From: Galerina marginata
Taxonomy: Eukaryota; Basidiomycota; Agaricomycetes; Agaricales; Galerinaceae
Direction: 5' to 3'
Length of the DNA stretch: 64,000 nt
Assembly (NCBI GenBank): GCA_023014335.1
Contig: JAECYW010000028.1
Location: forward strand, 248,001-312,000
Position 1 is the first letter of the stretch; the number at the start of each line of letters is the position of its first letter. A program made the position numbers and the translations under genes. Below are positions 1 through 10,488 of this stretch, in pieces. Under the pieces are notes generated by a model, which had not been told where the DNA came from, did not search any database, and saw only the letters and a list, made by a program, of their open reading frames with translations.

Positions 1-319
1 GAGAATATACCCCCTTCGTCGTCGCGAGCACTTTCTGTTACCAGTAAGTCGACCCTTTCTGCATGTAGACATTTCTTTGAAGATTCATGAACTTCAGGTC
101 GGGCAGACACTGAAGCCTCCACATCTTCGGCAGGAGAAGTCCGCCGAATCCTTGAGCCATCCAATCGCCCAGTAAAACGTGCTCGGCTTGCAGTCAGTGA
201 GTGCTAAATAGGTCTCAAGTAAATTCCGAGTTAACGAGCGCTTAGACATTAGTCGTACGAGGGCCCAACAGAGGGCTCCATTACCAAAGAGGAGGCCGTC
301 AACCCCCTTCGGCCTTTTA

Positions 320-511
320 ATGCAACTCGATAGCTCACGTCGTGGAGGTCTTACCCCAGCAGAGTTTGATGGACTTTTTTCGCAATGCACTGAATGCCGA
401 ATTATCACCACGAAGGGCGCTTTCCGTGATCACACCTGTGCTGCTACTCCCTCCTTATTCCCACCCGTCGTTGACTCGGAGGTCATTGACCTCACTGTTG
501 ACGATGACTAG
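320..511 (+). pseudogene. Possible terminal exon with C2HC-like cluster and SUMO-interacting-type tail
   Basis: A 63-codon open stretch ends in an acidic tail reading EVIDLTVDDD before the stop. A hydrophobic core followed by acids is the textbook form of a SUMO-interacting motif. Upstream lies a C-x2-C...H-x3-C spacing (QCTEC, then FRDHTC) that could bind one zinc. Short ORFs with this layout recur in agaricomycete genomes, but I cannot name the family. I see no convincing upstream exon, so it may be a terminal exon or a relic. The first methionine is not a reliable start. Confidence 0.3.
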
Positions 512-879
512 ATGGTGCTTGTTTATCCTGCTCTTATTGTAGACCTGTCTTACTCCTTTGTTAATTTTTTTCTGCAGCTCTCAACTATTTGTCGCTCGTT
601 ATACCTTCTGACTGTTTTTCCTTTCCTCGGGGCATGATGATAATCTGTCATTGCCCTCATATACCTGTTTGAACCACTTTCATTCATAACGTACCGTATT
701 TCTCCAACTAATGTCATTCATTTAACTTATTTAACACGGTCAAAACCATTATAAGAATACCCCAAGACGCAGTTCCGCTGTACCTTCGGTCAGTTCTGCA
801 TCTTTTTCGAACTTTGTTGCAAATTCGAGTCCTCATCTATTTTATAACTTTTAAAAACCGGCGCACCACCCACTGTCTC

Positions 880-1240
880 AAAAAGCGATGCTTACCATGG
901 CCAGGAACCCCTCGCAAAACTCGCGTCCCGCTTCATCACGCATTTGTTCACCTGCCCCGATTACCCGCAGGCTTCTAGCCAATCTCAAGCCAAGCTACCG
1001 TATTTCATCGCTTATGCTCTGCATCGGACAAAGTTGCGTATGACTTTCGCTGCTCTTGTTCTGCTTCAACGACTATAGGCTCACTTCCCATTTGTTTGCG
1101 GGTTGTCTGGACACAGACTGTTCATCTCTGCCTATATGATCCCGTCGAAGGTTATGTGTGATGATACCTATTCGAACAAGTCATGGTGTATCGTCGCTCA
1201 GGGCATGTTCACACTTCGGGAGGTCAGAGAAGTTGTACGT
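880..1240 (+). pseudogene. Cyclin-domain (Pho80/PCL-like) pseudogene fragment
   Basis: One frame, in register from about 880 to 1238, encodes a cyclin N-terminal box. It runs from the helix around EPLAKLASRF through LPYFIAYALHRTKL and SGHRLFISAYMI to CDDTYSNKSWCIVAQGMF. This is the conserved core of the fungal cyclin family expanded in agaricomycetes. The frame is broken by a TAG at 1076-1078, where relatives have lysine, which suggests an AAG to TAG change. A good donor (gtacgt, about 1237) follows the last helix, but I cannot find the downstream cyclin exon. I call it a truncated, inactivated gene. A short intron skipping the stop is possible but I see no good sites for one. Confidence 0.65.
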
Positions 1241-2906
1241 ATCTCGATTTCGTTCTCATTCTTGTATGGCGGACGTTTGATTCTCTCCAAGGCTGTGAAG
1301 GACAATTTTTAAGAGGATAGGGACTGGTGAACCTATCGGCATTACTTTCGATACCGTAGGTCGTTGGATAGTTATAATATTTGGCATGCCTACATATACA
1401 TTAACGAATAAAAACAATTTACAGCAGTTATATTTCTCAGACAAGACGCGGTGGTTTGTGCCCTCTGATATTGAGGCAGCCAGTCACATCACTGACGGAA
1501 ATCACACCCCTCAACGTTGATCTCTGCTCTCACCACCACTAACTGCCTCTTGCCTGTTCCGCCCCTCAAGGCCTCAATGCCCCAATGCCCTAAGAACTGT
1601 TTGTAAGTCTTTCTATTGCAAATATCTTTTGTTACATCACTGATATCCAACGTTATTAGGTGCTTTGTGCTGTACAGAACATCGCACCCCATTGGGAGCC
1701 CCTTCACCGCGAGGGCTGTGCGCCGACATTCCTGAGGTTTTCGATGGGAGACTGGTTGCGGGATACGATAAGGGGAGATCCTGGAGAGGAAGACCCATCT
1801 GGTGCGTCCCGGGGTGAGTTGACATACGTGTAGAACTCATTTCCTTTTTTTTCTTATCCCGCCTACTTTTACTTACCCTACAATTGGACGCTAGATCGAA
1901 ACACCACCGTTATCGTCACCGCCCTCACCGCCACGTCGATGCAGATCTGCATGCGGCACCATTCACAAAACCCCCTCCGCCTTTCGTCCCACAATGGGCA
2001 CCCATGAGCAACCAGAGGAGCAACAACCCGACCGCTGCTTGGCCTAGAATGCAAATGCATTTGGGTCTGCAGCCGAAACAGCAGCGGCGTTTACTGCCTC
2101 GGATGCGACGGCGAGGCTAGGTGCAGCGAGAAATACCACATCCGCTGCCACCCTCCCATGATGCGACGAGGATGGCAAGGTGGTGGATAAGGTAGCGAGG
2201 AACACTCACCACCTTTTGTTCACCGTTGTTCATCTCATCGGCCATCCGTGTCTGGCTGACTGCCTTGCTCGTGCGTTGCCTATGCCAGTTCCACCTTGTC
2301 AGACGTGCTGCTTCGGGTGCGATGATGGGGAGTGGCACGACGAGCAGCAATGCGTCTGGCGTCCGCCGCCATTCTCCTGCGATACGACGCGGGCGCCGCT
2401 GATTGTTTTCACCTTGTTCCCCCCCACCTGCCGTTTGAGCCCGACTAGCCGCATTACCCTGTGTGGCCTACGTCACAATGTCGGCCGTCTTCTTTCATCA
2501 AAGACTTCGACGAGTCTTTCGATCATGTATGTCTATATTTCTACCTATCTTCACCAACCTTCTCAAATACGACATCTGTCGCTTCTGTAGGTTCGCAACA
2601 TCTGTTGATGGCTAACTCCTTCAGTGGATACGAAGGTTTTGACATCACCAGCAAAGTTGAGAGGATATCCGAAGGTCAATAAGCCTCCCAACTTGTTGGC
2701 CTACCTCTCGTCGCCCATGCTCAAGCCGCTCCCGCCAACTTGTACTCTGGGTCGGGGATGGGGATTGGTTCTTACGATGTTATTTTTGAGAGAAACAACA
2801 TAGATTTCCAGGCAGGGCATTTAAGAACATTTTGAGTAGTTATTATGATATCGAACTACTGCACAAATATAACTCTATGCATCACACACCAGCTTAGCCC
2901 CAGTCA
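1241..2906. other. Region without an identifiable gene
   Basis: I see no recognisable gene here. Several short frames look weakly coding, for example 1730-1820, 1890-2120 (proline- and histidine-rich) and 2480-2690. None shows a known domain or a consistent exon series. It is most likely decayed accessory sequence continuing from the cyclin relic. Confidence 0.4.
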
Positions 2907-3773
2907 TTACATCGAAGATGGTGGTCTGTGCATTCTGACTCCCTGGGCCTCCACATTCTGCGGCAACAATAACCCAACTTTCCCTGAGCCTGAGCCAATG
3001 GCTTGAACACTTGCTTCCACCGCCTTGTTATAAGCCTTGGTTGCACGATCCACTGCAAGTGCTGCGCGCTCCGGACTCGTCTTCCCAGGGTTTGCTTGAG
3101 TCATGTTCAATTGTAGCTTTGAGGAGGCTACCACTTCGTGCGCTTTCTTCAGGCGCTTATTGTTGCGTTCGATTGTTGCATCTTGAGTGGCGAGAAACAC
3201 GTGGCGTGAATGGCCTTTACAGTCTTTTGTAAGAACACGTCAATCCGCTGCACAATGAACGAACTTACTCTTCCGCTTGATGCCCCGGGAGATGCTCTCA
3301 GAGATATGTCCACGTTGATAAGTTGGCCGTATGCCAGTTGACTTTATATTCTTGATATCAGAATAATTAGCAGCTCGAAATTCAAAGGGAGAATTGGGAA
3401 GATACCTTTAAAGTCTTAAGCTTAAGATTATCATAGTATTGGCCTTTCTTCGTACCCCCGACAAGCGTACACGATAATCCTTCTAGGTTGACATCAAAGT
3501 GAACACTTTCGATCAAGTTTGTTGTTGAATCACCAGCTATCCAGACCGATCGGGGGATGAAGCTCTTCTCCCAGCAAATGGCCGGAAATACAAACTTTGC
3601 GCGAATTTTATCGTTAAGCCAGTCTGCAATAAGGTAAGTCAGCATGTGAATAGGGTGACGAGTGTCGGTGCTGACCTCTACCAGCCTTGCCGCCCTCTGA
3701 TGCTATCCGCGCTAGGGTTCCATCCCAGTCCTTGGGCTCCATACAGACCAGGCTTCGCATATCTGTGCTTGTG

Positions 3774-3788
3774 GCAGATGGGACTGAT
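3774..3788. repeat. Target-site duplication, outer copy (15 bp)
   Basis: The sequence gcagatgggactgat directly precedes the poly(T) of the truncated LINE. It is repeated exactly at 5070-5084 on the other side, marking a target-primed insertion. Confidence 0.92.
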
Positions 3789-5069
3789 TTTTTTTTTTTT
3801 TTTTTTTTTTTAAATCAACAATTTATATACCGGTGCGCGAAAGCAGTCCGGTCGCCTAACTAATACAAATCCCCGGTCGAAAGCGCGCAGAAAACTACTA
3901 ATCCCCGAACCAGACCCAAACCCATCCGCTTCTTCCGAATCCTTCCAACGGCGTCCTTTGTGCGCCAGGCCTTTGCTAGGGGGGACGGACCACCTAACCG
4001 CCCAGTCCCGCGAGGGAGGGACGGCCCCCACCGCTACGCCAATACCACGTTTGGACGAACGAACCCGAAGGCCCACCCGCCCGCACATCTCCTGGCAGCC
4101 GCAGCTGCTGCACTCTCTCCGCCTTCCAAACCCGACGCCCACTTCAAGACCCAAACCCGACCCGAAAACCTTCACCCACCCGCGCCTTGACGACCCGAAA
4201 CCCATACCAGCCATATTGAAAGACAGAGTGGGAGGTTAAGGCACCCAACCGATCGCGCGAACGAATGAACGAACCGCGACCGCCCAAGCCAAAAATGTCG
4301 CTAACGCTCGAGATGCGGGCGACTCTGTAACCACCGGTCGTAGCGAATGCAACCGGGTGCGAGGAGTGAAGAACGCGCGGGCACGACGACCCCGTCCTTG
4401 GCCTGTCAACCTCTGCCGACTTGGGGATTGGACTTCCCTTGCCTGCAGCAACCCGAAGCGGGTATCAAGGCCTCTCTGGGCGAAGAGAACCGCGCGGACA
4501 CAGATTATCCTATGCCTGCGGCAGGACGTTCGAAGGAGAATGCGGTAGGATTCTCCAACAAGAATTCCAAAAGACCGTGTAACCGGTCCGTTGGAGCGGG
4601 TCTCTCGTAGCCTGGACAGTACGAGAGGATGTGCGAGCGGGTCTCGCGAGGAGCACCGCATCGGGGGCAGCCGTGAGGCTCTTGTATGTTAAACCGGCGG
4701 TAGTACGCACCGATTGGCGCATGATTCAGTATGCACCTGCACAAGCGCGCAAAGGAAGTGTTGTCACCTCCTGCTTTGCGGATCCATGGACCACCCTTGC
4801 GAGTATCCGGGGTTATAGTAACGACTTTCTTGCCCAGCTTGCGAAGCTGGAGGAAGTCGCGACCGAGATCTTGCGGACGATCCGTTGCGGCCTTAGCCCA
4901 ACGATGCGCCGCGGTGGAGTCCGCCTCCGAACGGAGACGGTCGAGAGTGACCCGTGAACCGTGGTCCACAGGCCGGTGGATGGAGCCAGCAGCGTGCTTG
5001 TGCGCCTCATGTTGCATACCCCACTTGAGTTTAGAGGGGACGTGGTGGAATGATAACCAGCGCAGCGGA
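3789..5069 (-). mobile_element. 5'-truncated non-LTR retrotransposon (LINE)
   Basis: On the minus strand this element begins inside the RNase H-to-C-terminal part of the ORF, at the WLSFHHVPSK segment. It runs through the complete 3' UTR and ends in an A tract, seen on the plus strand as about 24 T from 3789. It matches the last 1.3 kb of the element at 6598-10488 with only scattered substitutions (for example STAAHRW versus ATAARRW). Exact 15-bp target duplications flank it. The truncation, poly(A) and duplications are hallmarks of target-primed reverse transcription. The retained C-terminal fragment keeps the C-x2-C...H-x4-C zinc-binding-like motif but has no reverse transcriptase. Confidence 0.93.
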
Positions 5070-5084
5070 GCAGATGGGACTGAT
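5070..5084. repeat. Target-site duplication, inner copy (15 bp)
   Basis: Exact second copy of gcagatgggactgat, also present at 3774-3788. It flanks the truncated LINE. Confidence 0.92.
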
Positions 5085-6597
5085 GTCTTCTTGATGTTAC
5101 GAAAAAAATGGTTAGTACAAAGCCTGAATAAGCGGCGCAAGTGATCGTATTCATCGAGGTCTTGAATCAAGCGATGAGGCTCATGGAGATCTGGTTTCGG
5201 TGGAAGCTTCTGAGCCAATGACATGAGATGCCTCCCGATACCTAATCGCGATTCGCAATAGCCATATTAGTTCCAATTTGTACTTAAGAGTAGAGTTCAA
5301 ATACCTTTGGCTTGACCGCCATGTTGATCAACACCAAGCTGAAGGATTCCAACCAACTCAGAAATGTGGTTTGCATGGAGATGTCGCCACCGAAGGCCTT
5401 CTCCAGTATCTTTTCTCACAATCTCCTCAATCTTCTGGAAAATAATTTGATGTGCGATGGCGCTTTGACGGTTAAGATAGACTCGACAATAGGTGATGCC
5501 TGATTATGACTCAGACTTGGACATGAATAGAGTAAATTAGATTGAGAGGGACTCACTTGTTCGAGTTTCGCTATCAAGGCCCCCAAGCTCAAACTCCTTA
5601 AACCCAATGATCCGCTTAAACCCGATGTCGCACTGCAAGTATTGAGCACTAAGGAGACGAAAACTGGCCTCTACATTCATGCAGACAACGATCCGAAATG
5701 GCGTGCTGTCATCAACTGGACCGTCGGCTTCGTCTTTCAGGTCATCTGGATCAGCGGTGGAGGTCATTGTGAGCATCTCAGAAGGTGAAATCTCAAGTGC
5801 TAGGCGGATGTATGCTTTGTTGGCAGGCATTGTATCGTCTTGAACTTTCTTGAGATGAATGAGACCTATGAGAGTTGATCAAATTCGTTGAATCTCGCTA
5901 AAATGAGAGCTCGGAGATTCTCACCTTCCCAGCCTGTTCCGAAAGGAAAGCGGGTCTCTTGAGCTTTCACAATAAGAGAGCGAAGGTGGTGGTCTTTATT
6001 CCCAAGCGACGGATGTAAATCGATTAAGGTTGGGTTGGGAATTCCTGGAAGCGTCTCACGAAGAAAAGCCTCTGTCGCTGTGTGTCGTAAGAAGCGCCGG
6101 GGAGTAAGATCTGGTAATTCATAATGCAAAGAGTGAAGGAGAGAGTATATTGCCTGTGAGATGGCGGGCGGTGTCTTTGTCGGAAGTGGTATTGGGTGGG
6201 GATGATCGCCGTGGCAAACAACCAAAACCTTTGGGCATTCGGACCGGAATTCTGGAAGCGGCTCAAAGACCCGAATTTTCGATTGACACTCCAGATGTAG
6301 CATCGAAGCTATTGTAAGGGCTCCATTGCTATTTCTATGCTCTGACGCTATGAATACTGTTCAGAACTTGTTTGCGTTTAAAATGGTGATAGAACATACG
6401 ACAAGTTGGCCTAACCGTCGTGAAATTTGCAATGTATTGGCAGGTCGTATGTGGCCCGGCATTATAGTAAATTGCGGCATCCTCCTCGAATTCAGAAATG
6501 ATGGCTTGATCATCTCTGAAAAGAGCTTCGAGGTATACAATGTCATACGATCCTGCAATATTGAAATCGGTGAAGTGATCAATATCAACATTTCGAC

Positions 6598-9500
6598 CCG
6601 GAACTGAAGATGAGATCGGACCATGTCCCGATTTCATCTTTTGTCCCGATCAGATCGTCCAGATCCGATGCTGGTAAACGAGCGATCCCCCTGGAAGTCC
6701 AGATGCGATATCGGGCTGCCATTATTTCGAAGATCGAGGGCCTTCCCGCCCTGGATCTTGTCTCCCCGGACGCTGTCGAGGCGGCGGCTAGCGCTGTTGC
6801 TAAGGTGTTCGCGGACTCCTATGAGGAGTTCGCGGTCCGACGATCCATTACGTCCCGGTCTACCCAGTGGTGGACACCGGAATGTACTGAATCCCTGGCC
6901 ACATATCGTGCGTCCCTCGAGGATGACGATTGGAGGTCATTCCGCAAACTCTGCAAAGAGACCAAGCGCAAGTTCTTCGATGAACGCATCGCGGATATTG
7001 CATACGCCAACAAGCGCCCCTGGGATCTCATGAACTGGGTCCAGAAGCGCGTGTTACCTGCCTGCGAGGCCCTGTCTTATCAGGGAGCCCCGTGTATCTC
7101 TCTCGATTCCCTTTGGGATGCTCTCCATGGAACGTATAACTCGGCCTCCGGCCGGGCTCACGATCTGTCTGATATCGGCCGTATTCCCCCCATGCCAGTG
7201 AGGGAATGGCTTCCCTTTTCCATGTTCGAACTCACCGAGGCTCTCTCGGCGTGCTCGAGCAGGTCCGCGCCAGGCCCCGACCACATTGGTTGGGATCACC
7301 TGAAGTGGTTCGTCTCAAAGTCGAAAAGCTCTGCTGCGACTTTCCTCCGGATCGCCAATGGGTGCCTCGAGCATTCCTATTGGCCCTCCTCATTCAAGGA
7401 GAGCAAGTCGGTTATCATCCCGAAACCGGGCAAGCCCTCCTACGCTACCCCCAAGTCGTTCAGGCCGATTGTGCTTCTGAATACTTTGGGGAAACTCATC
7501 GAGAAAATGATCTCGAACCGCATTCAGTTTGACGCGATCAAACATGATGTTTTCCATCCAAATCAGGTTGGGGGTGTTCGGCAACGCTCCACTGAGGATG
7601 CTGGCCTCTACCTCACTCACATTGTGCGAGCGGGGTGGGCTAAGGGACTTAAAACGAGCGTTCTGGCGTTCGATCTGGCCCAATTCTTTCCCTCAATAAA
7701 TCATGATGTTTTATTGGCGGTTCTCTCCCGGCTAGGCTTTCCACCGAATGTGGTGAAATTCTTCGCCTCTTATCTCGTTGGGCGTCACACGCAGTATGCG
7801 TGGAACGCCTTCACATCGCCGCCTCGGTCTGCAGACGTTGGGGTAGGGCAGGGCTCTGCTCTCTCTCCCGTTCTGTCGGCTTTGTGCTTGGTGCTGATTA
7901 TGCGCCTCTTCGAGCTGCACCCCGATGCGTGCTGGCTCCTCTCCTACGTCGACGACGGTACACTCATTGTGCAGTCGAAGACGCTCGACCAGAATTGTTT
8001 GCTCCTCAAAAAAGCTTACAAGGTTATATTCGAACTTTTTACCAAGTTCGCGCTCGTCCTCGAGCATGACAAGTCGGAGATTTACCACTTCGACAGGTCG
8101 TTCTCGGATTATAACCCTCCAATTGATTTGGGCTTTGCCCCATACACCGGAGCCACTCCCCTGAAACCCAAACCGTTTTGGCGGTACTTGGGCTTCTTCT
8201 TTGATCGTAAACTCACTTTCCATGAGCACGTTCGCTTTTACTCGACCAAGGCATTCTCATCAGTTCAGGCTATGCGAATGCTTGGATCGTCCACTAAAGG
8301 TCTGGAACCGCACTCCAAGCGGCTTCTTTACCGTTCCTGCGTGGTGCCCATAGCTACCTATGGGTTCCGCTTGTGGTACTTCGACGGCGCTAGGTGCAAG
8401 GGCGCTGTGAAGCTATTGAGCCAGATGCAGCGCAAGGCTGCTCTCTGGATTACCGGGGCGTTCTCAACGTCCCCAGGCCCAGGTGTGGAGGCCCTTGCGG
8501 GCCTCCTCCCTATTCATATTCTCCTCGATCGAATGGCCGCGCTCGGCGTACTGCGCGCGGGTACGCTTTCGGGGACTCATCCTGTTCGATCGTTCTTGAT
8601 CGGGCATATGTTGGGCAAGGCTAAGCCTCACCCCCTCTCGGCTCACTCGCTGACGCGCCGGCAACGGCTCGCCACGAAGGGGCCTATCATGGACATCGTT
8701 AAGAGGCTCCCCGAGCTGACCGAGCATCTGGATCCCTCGACTCCCCTTGCTCAGCCAGGCCGTCGACTGCGCGACACTTATTGGTCGCGTATTCACTTTG
8801 ACGACTCCCTCTCTCCTTTGGAGAAGGGTGATCGTATTCTCTACCTCGACTTCATTTCGGAACTTTTCATGTCCGATACGTGGGGGTTGTGCATCGGGGT
8901 GGACGCTAGTGTTTTCACTAACCCCGCCTCGAAAAAGGCTACTCAGGCTGTCGCGGCAGGGGTCCTTTACTCACAAGGCGCCGAAGTTAATCGCTTCAGG
9001 TGGCTTGTAGGCCGTGCTACCGCGCCCGACGCGGAGCTCTCGGCTGTCGTCCGTGCTCTTGAGCTCGCCACCCAGCGCGCTTGTGAGCACATCGCAATCT
9101 TCACGGACTCGATCGCTGCTGCGAAGCGAGCCCTTGATCCCTCCTTGCACTCGTCGCAGGCTCACTCCCTGCGTGCGTGCAAACTAGTCGAGACCTGGCT
9201 AGCGGGAGATCCGCTGCGCTGGTTATCATTCCACCACGTCCCCTCTAAACTCAAGTGGGGTATGCAACATGAGGCGCACAAGCACGCTGCTGGCTCCATC
9301 CACCGGCCTGTGGACCACGGTTCACGGGTCACTCTCGATCGCCTCCGTTCGGAGGCGGACGCCACCGCGGCGCGTCGTTGGGCTAAGGCTGCAACGGATC
9401 GTCCGCAGGATCTCGGTCGCGACTTCCTCCAGCTTCGCAAGTTGGGTAAGAAGGTCGTTACTATAACCCCGGATACTCGCAAGGGTGGTCCATGGATTCG

Positions 9501-10488
9501 CAAAGCAGGAGGTGACAACACTTCCTTTGCGCGCTTGTGCAGGTGTATACTGAATCATGCGCCAATCGGTGCGTATTACCGCCGGTTTAACATACAAGAG
9601 CCTCACGGCTGCCCCCGTTGCGGTGCTCCTCGCGAGACCCGCTCGCACATTCTCTCGTACTGTCCAGGCTACGAGAGACCCGCTCCGACGGACCGGTTAC
9701 ACGGTCTTTTGGAATTCCTGTTGGAGAATCCTACCGCCTTCTCCTTCGAACGTCCCGCCGCAGGCATAGGATAATCTGTGTCCGCGCGGTTCTCTTCGCC
9801 CAGAGAGGCCTTGATACCCGCTTCGGGTTGCTGCAGGCAAGGGAAGTCCAATCCCCAAGTCGGCAGAGGTTGACAGGCCAAGGACGGGGTCGTCGTGCCC
9901 GCGCGTTCTTCACTCCTCGTACCCGGTTGCATTCGCTACGACCGGTGGTTACAGAGTCGCCCGCATCTCGAGCGTTAGCGACATTTTTGGCTTGGGCGGT
10001 CGCGGTTCGTTTATTCGTTCTCGCGATCGGTTGGGTGCCTTAACCTCCCACTCTGTCTTTCAATATAGCTGGTATGGGTTTCGGGTCGTCAAGGCGCGGG
10101 TGGATGAAGGTTTTCGGGTCGGGTCTGGGTTCTGAAGTGGACGTCGGGTTTGGAAGGCGGAGAGAGTGCAGCAGCTGCGGCTGCCAGGAGATGTGCGGGC
10201 GGGCGGGCCTTCGGGTTTGCTCGTCCAAACGTGGTATTGGCGTAGCAATGGGGGCCGTCCCTCCCTCGCGGGACTGGGCGGTTAGGTGGTCCGTCCCCCC
10301 TAGCGAAGGCCTGGCGCACAAAGGACGCCGTTGGAAGGATTCGGAAGAAGCGGATGGGTTCGGGTCTGGTTCGGGGATTAGTAGTTTACTGCGCGCTTTC
10401 GACCGGGGGTTTGTATTAGTTAGACGACCGGACTGCTTTCGCGCACCGGTATATAAATTGTTGATTTAAAAAAAAAAAAAAAAAAAAA
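6598..10488 (+). mobile_element. Non-LTR retrotransposon, Tad-like, with RT and RNase H
   Basis: A 3.9-kb insertion is flanked by the 13-bp direct repeat tcaacatttcgac (6585-6597 and 10489-10501) and ends in an A tract of about 20 bases. It carries one long ORF (6610-9774) and a roughly 690-bp 3' UTR. The left end lies just before a DNA motif encoding SDHVPI, the closing motif of APE-type LINE endonucleases. The copy is therefore 5'-truncated inside the endonuclease domain and lacks ORF1 and most of the endonuclease. RNase H plus a C-terminal zinc-like motif fits the Tad group, although I cannot place the clade by alignment. Its ORF is uninterrupted, which suggests recent insertion. Confidence 0.93.
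6610..9774 (+). CDS. LINE reverse transcriptase / RNase H polyprotein (N-terminally truncated)
   Basis: This uninterrupted 1054-codon frame encodes the reverse transcriptase of the element above. Residues 2-7 (SDHVPI) are the end of the lost endonuclease. The RT fingers and palm span roughly residues 200-500. The catalytic box YVDD is at residues 446-449 (DNA 7945-7956), with a second metal-binding Asp in the AFDLAQFFPS segment. RNase H follows at roughly 760-850, with Asp in GVDAS, Glu in DAELSAVVRALE and Asp in FTDSIAAAK. A C-terminal CPRCG...SHILSYC cluster resembles the zinc-binding domain after LINE RNase H. Translation from 6610 is probably fortuitous because the true start was lost in the truncation. 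The frame is otherwise intact. Confidence 0.95.
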   Translation: MRSDHVPISSFVPIRSSRSDAGKRAIPLEVQMRYRAAIISKIEGLPALDLVSPDAVEAAASAVAKVFADSYEEFAVRRSITSRSTQWWTPECTESLATYRASLEDDDWRSFRKLCKETKRKFFDERIADIAYANKRPWDLMNWVQKRVLPACEALSYQGAPCISLDSLWDALHGTYNSASGRAHDLSDIGRIPPMPVREWLPFSMFELTEALSACSSRSAPGPDHIGWDHLKWFVSKSKSSAATFLRIANGCLEHSYWPSSFKESKSVIIPKPGKPSYATPKSFRPIVLLNTLGKLIEKMISNRIQFDAIKHDVFHPNQVGGVRQRSTEDAGLYLTHIVRAGWAKGLKTSVLAFDLAQFFPSINHDVLLAVLSRLGFPPNVVKFFASYLVGRHTQYAWNAFTSPPRSADVGVGQGSALSPVLSALCLVLIMRLFELHPDACWLLSYVDDGTLIVQSKTLDQNCLLLKKAYKVIFELFTKFALVLEHDKSEIYHFDRSFSDYNPPIDLGFAPYTGATPLKPKPFWRYLGFFFDRKLTFHEHVRFYSTKAFSSVQAMRMLGSSTKGLEPHSKRLLYRSCVVPIATYGFRLWYFDGARCKGAVKLLSQMQRKAALWITGAFSTSPGPGVEALAGLLPIHILLDRMAALGVLRAGTLSGTHPVRSFLIGHMLGKAKPHPLSAHSLTRRQRLATKGPIMDIVKRLPELTEHLDPSTPLAQPGRRLRDTYWSRIHFDDSLSPLEKGDRILYLDFISELFMSDTWGLCIGVDASVFTNPASKKATQAVAAGVLYSQGAEVNRFRWLVGRATAPDAELSAVVRALELATQRACEHIAIFTDSIAAAKRALDPSLHSSQAHSLRACKLVETWLAGDPLRWLSFHHVPSKLKWGMQHEAHKHAAGSIHRPVDHGSRVTLDRLRSEADATAARRWAKAATDRPQDLGRDFLQLRKLGKKVVTITPDTRKGGPWIRKAGGDNTSFARLCRCILNHAPIGAYYRRFNIQEPHGCPRCGAPRETRSHILSYCPGYERPAPTDRLHGLLEFLLENPTAFSFERPAAGIG

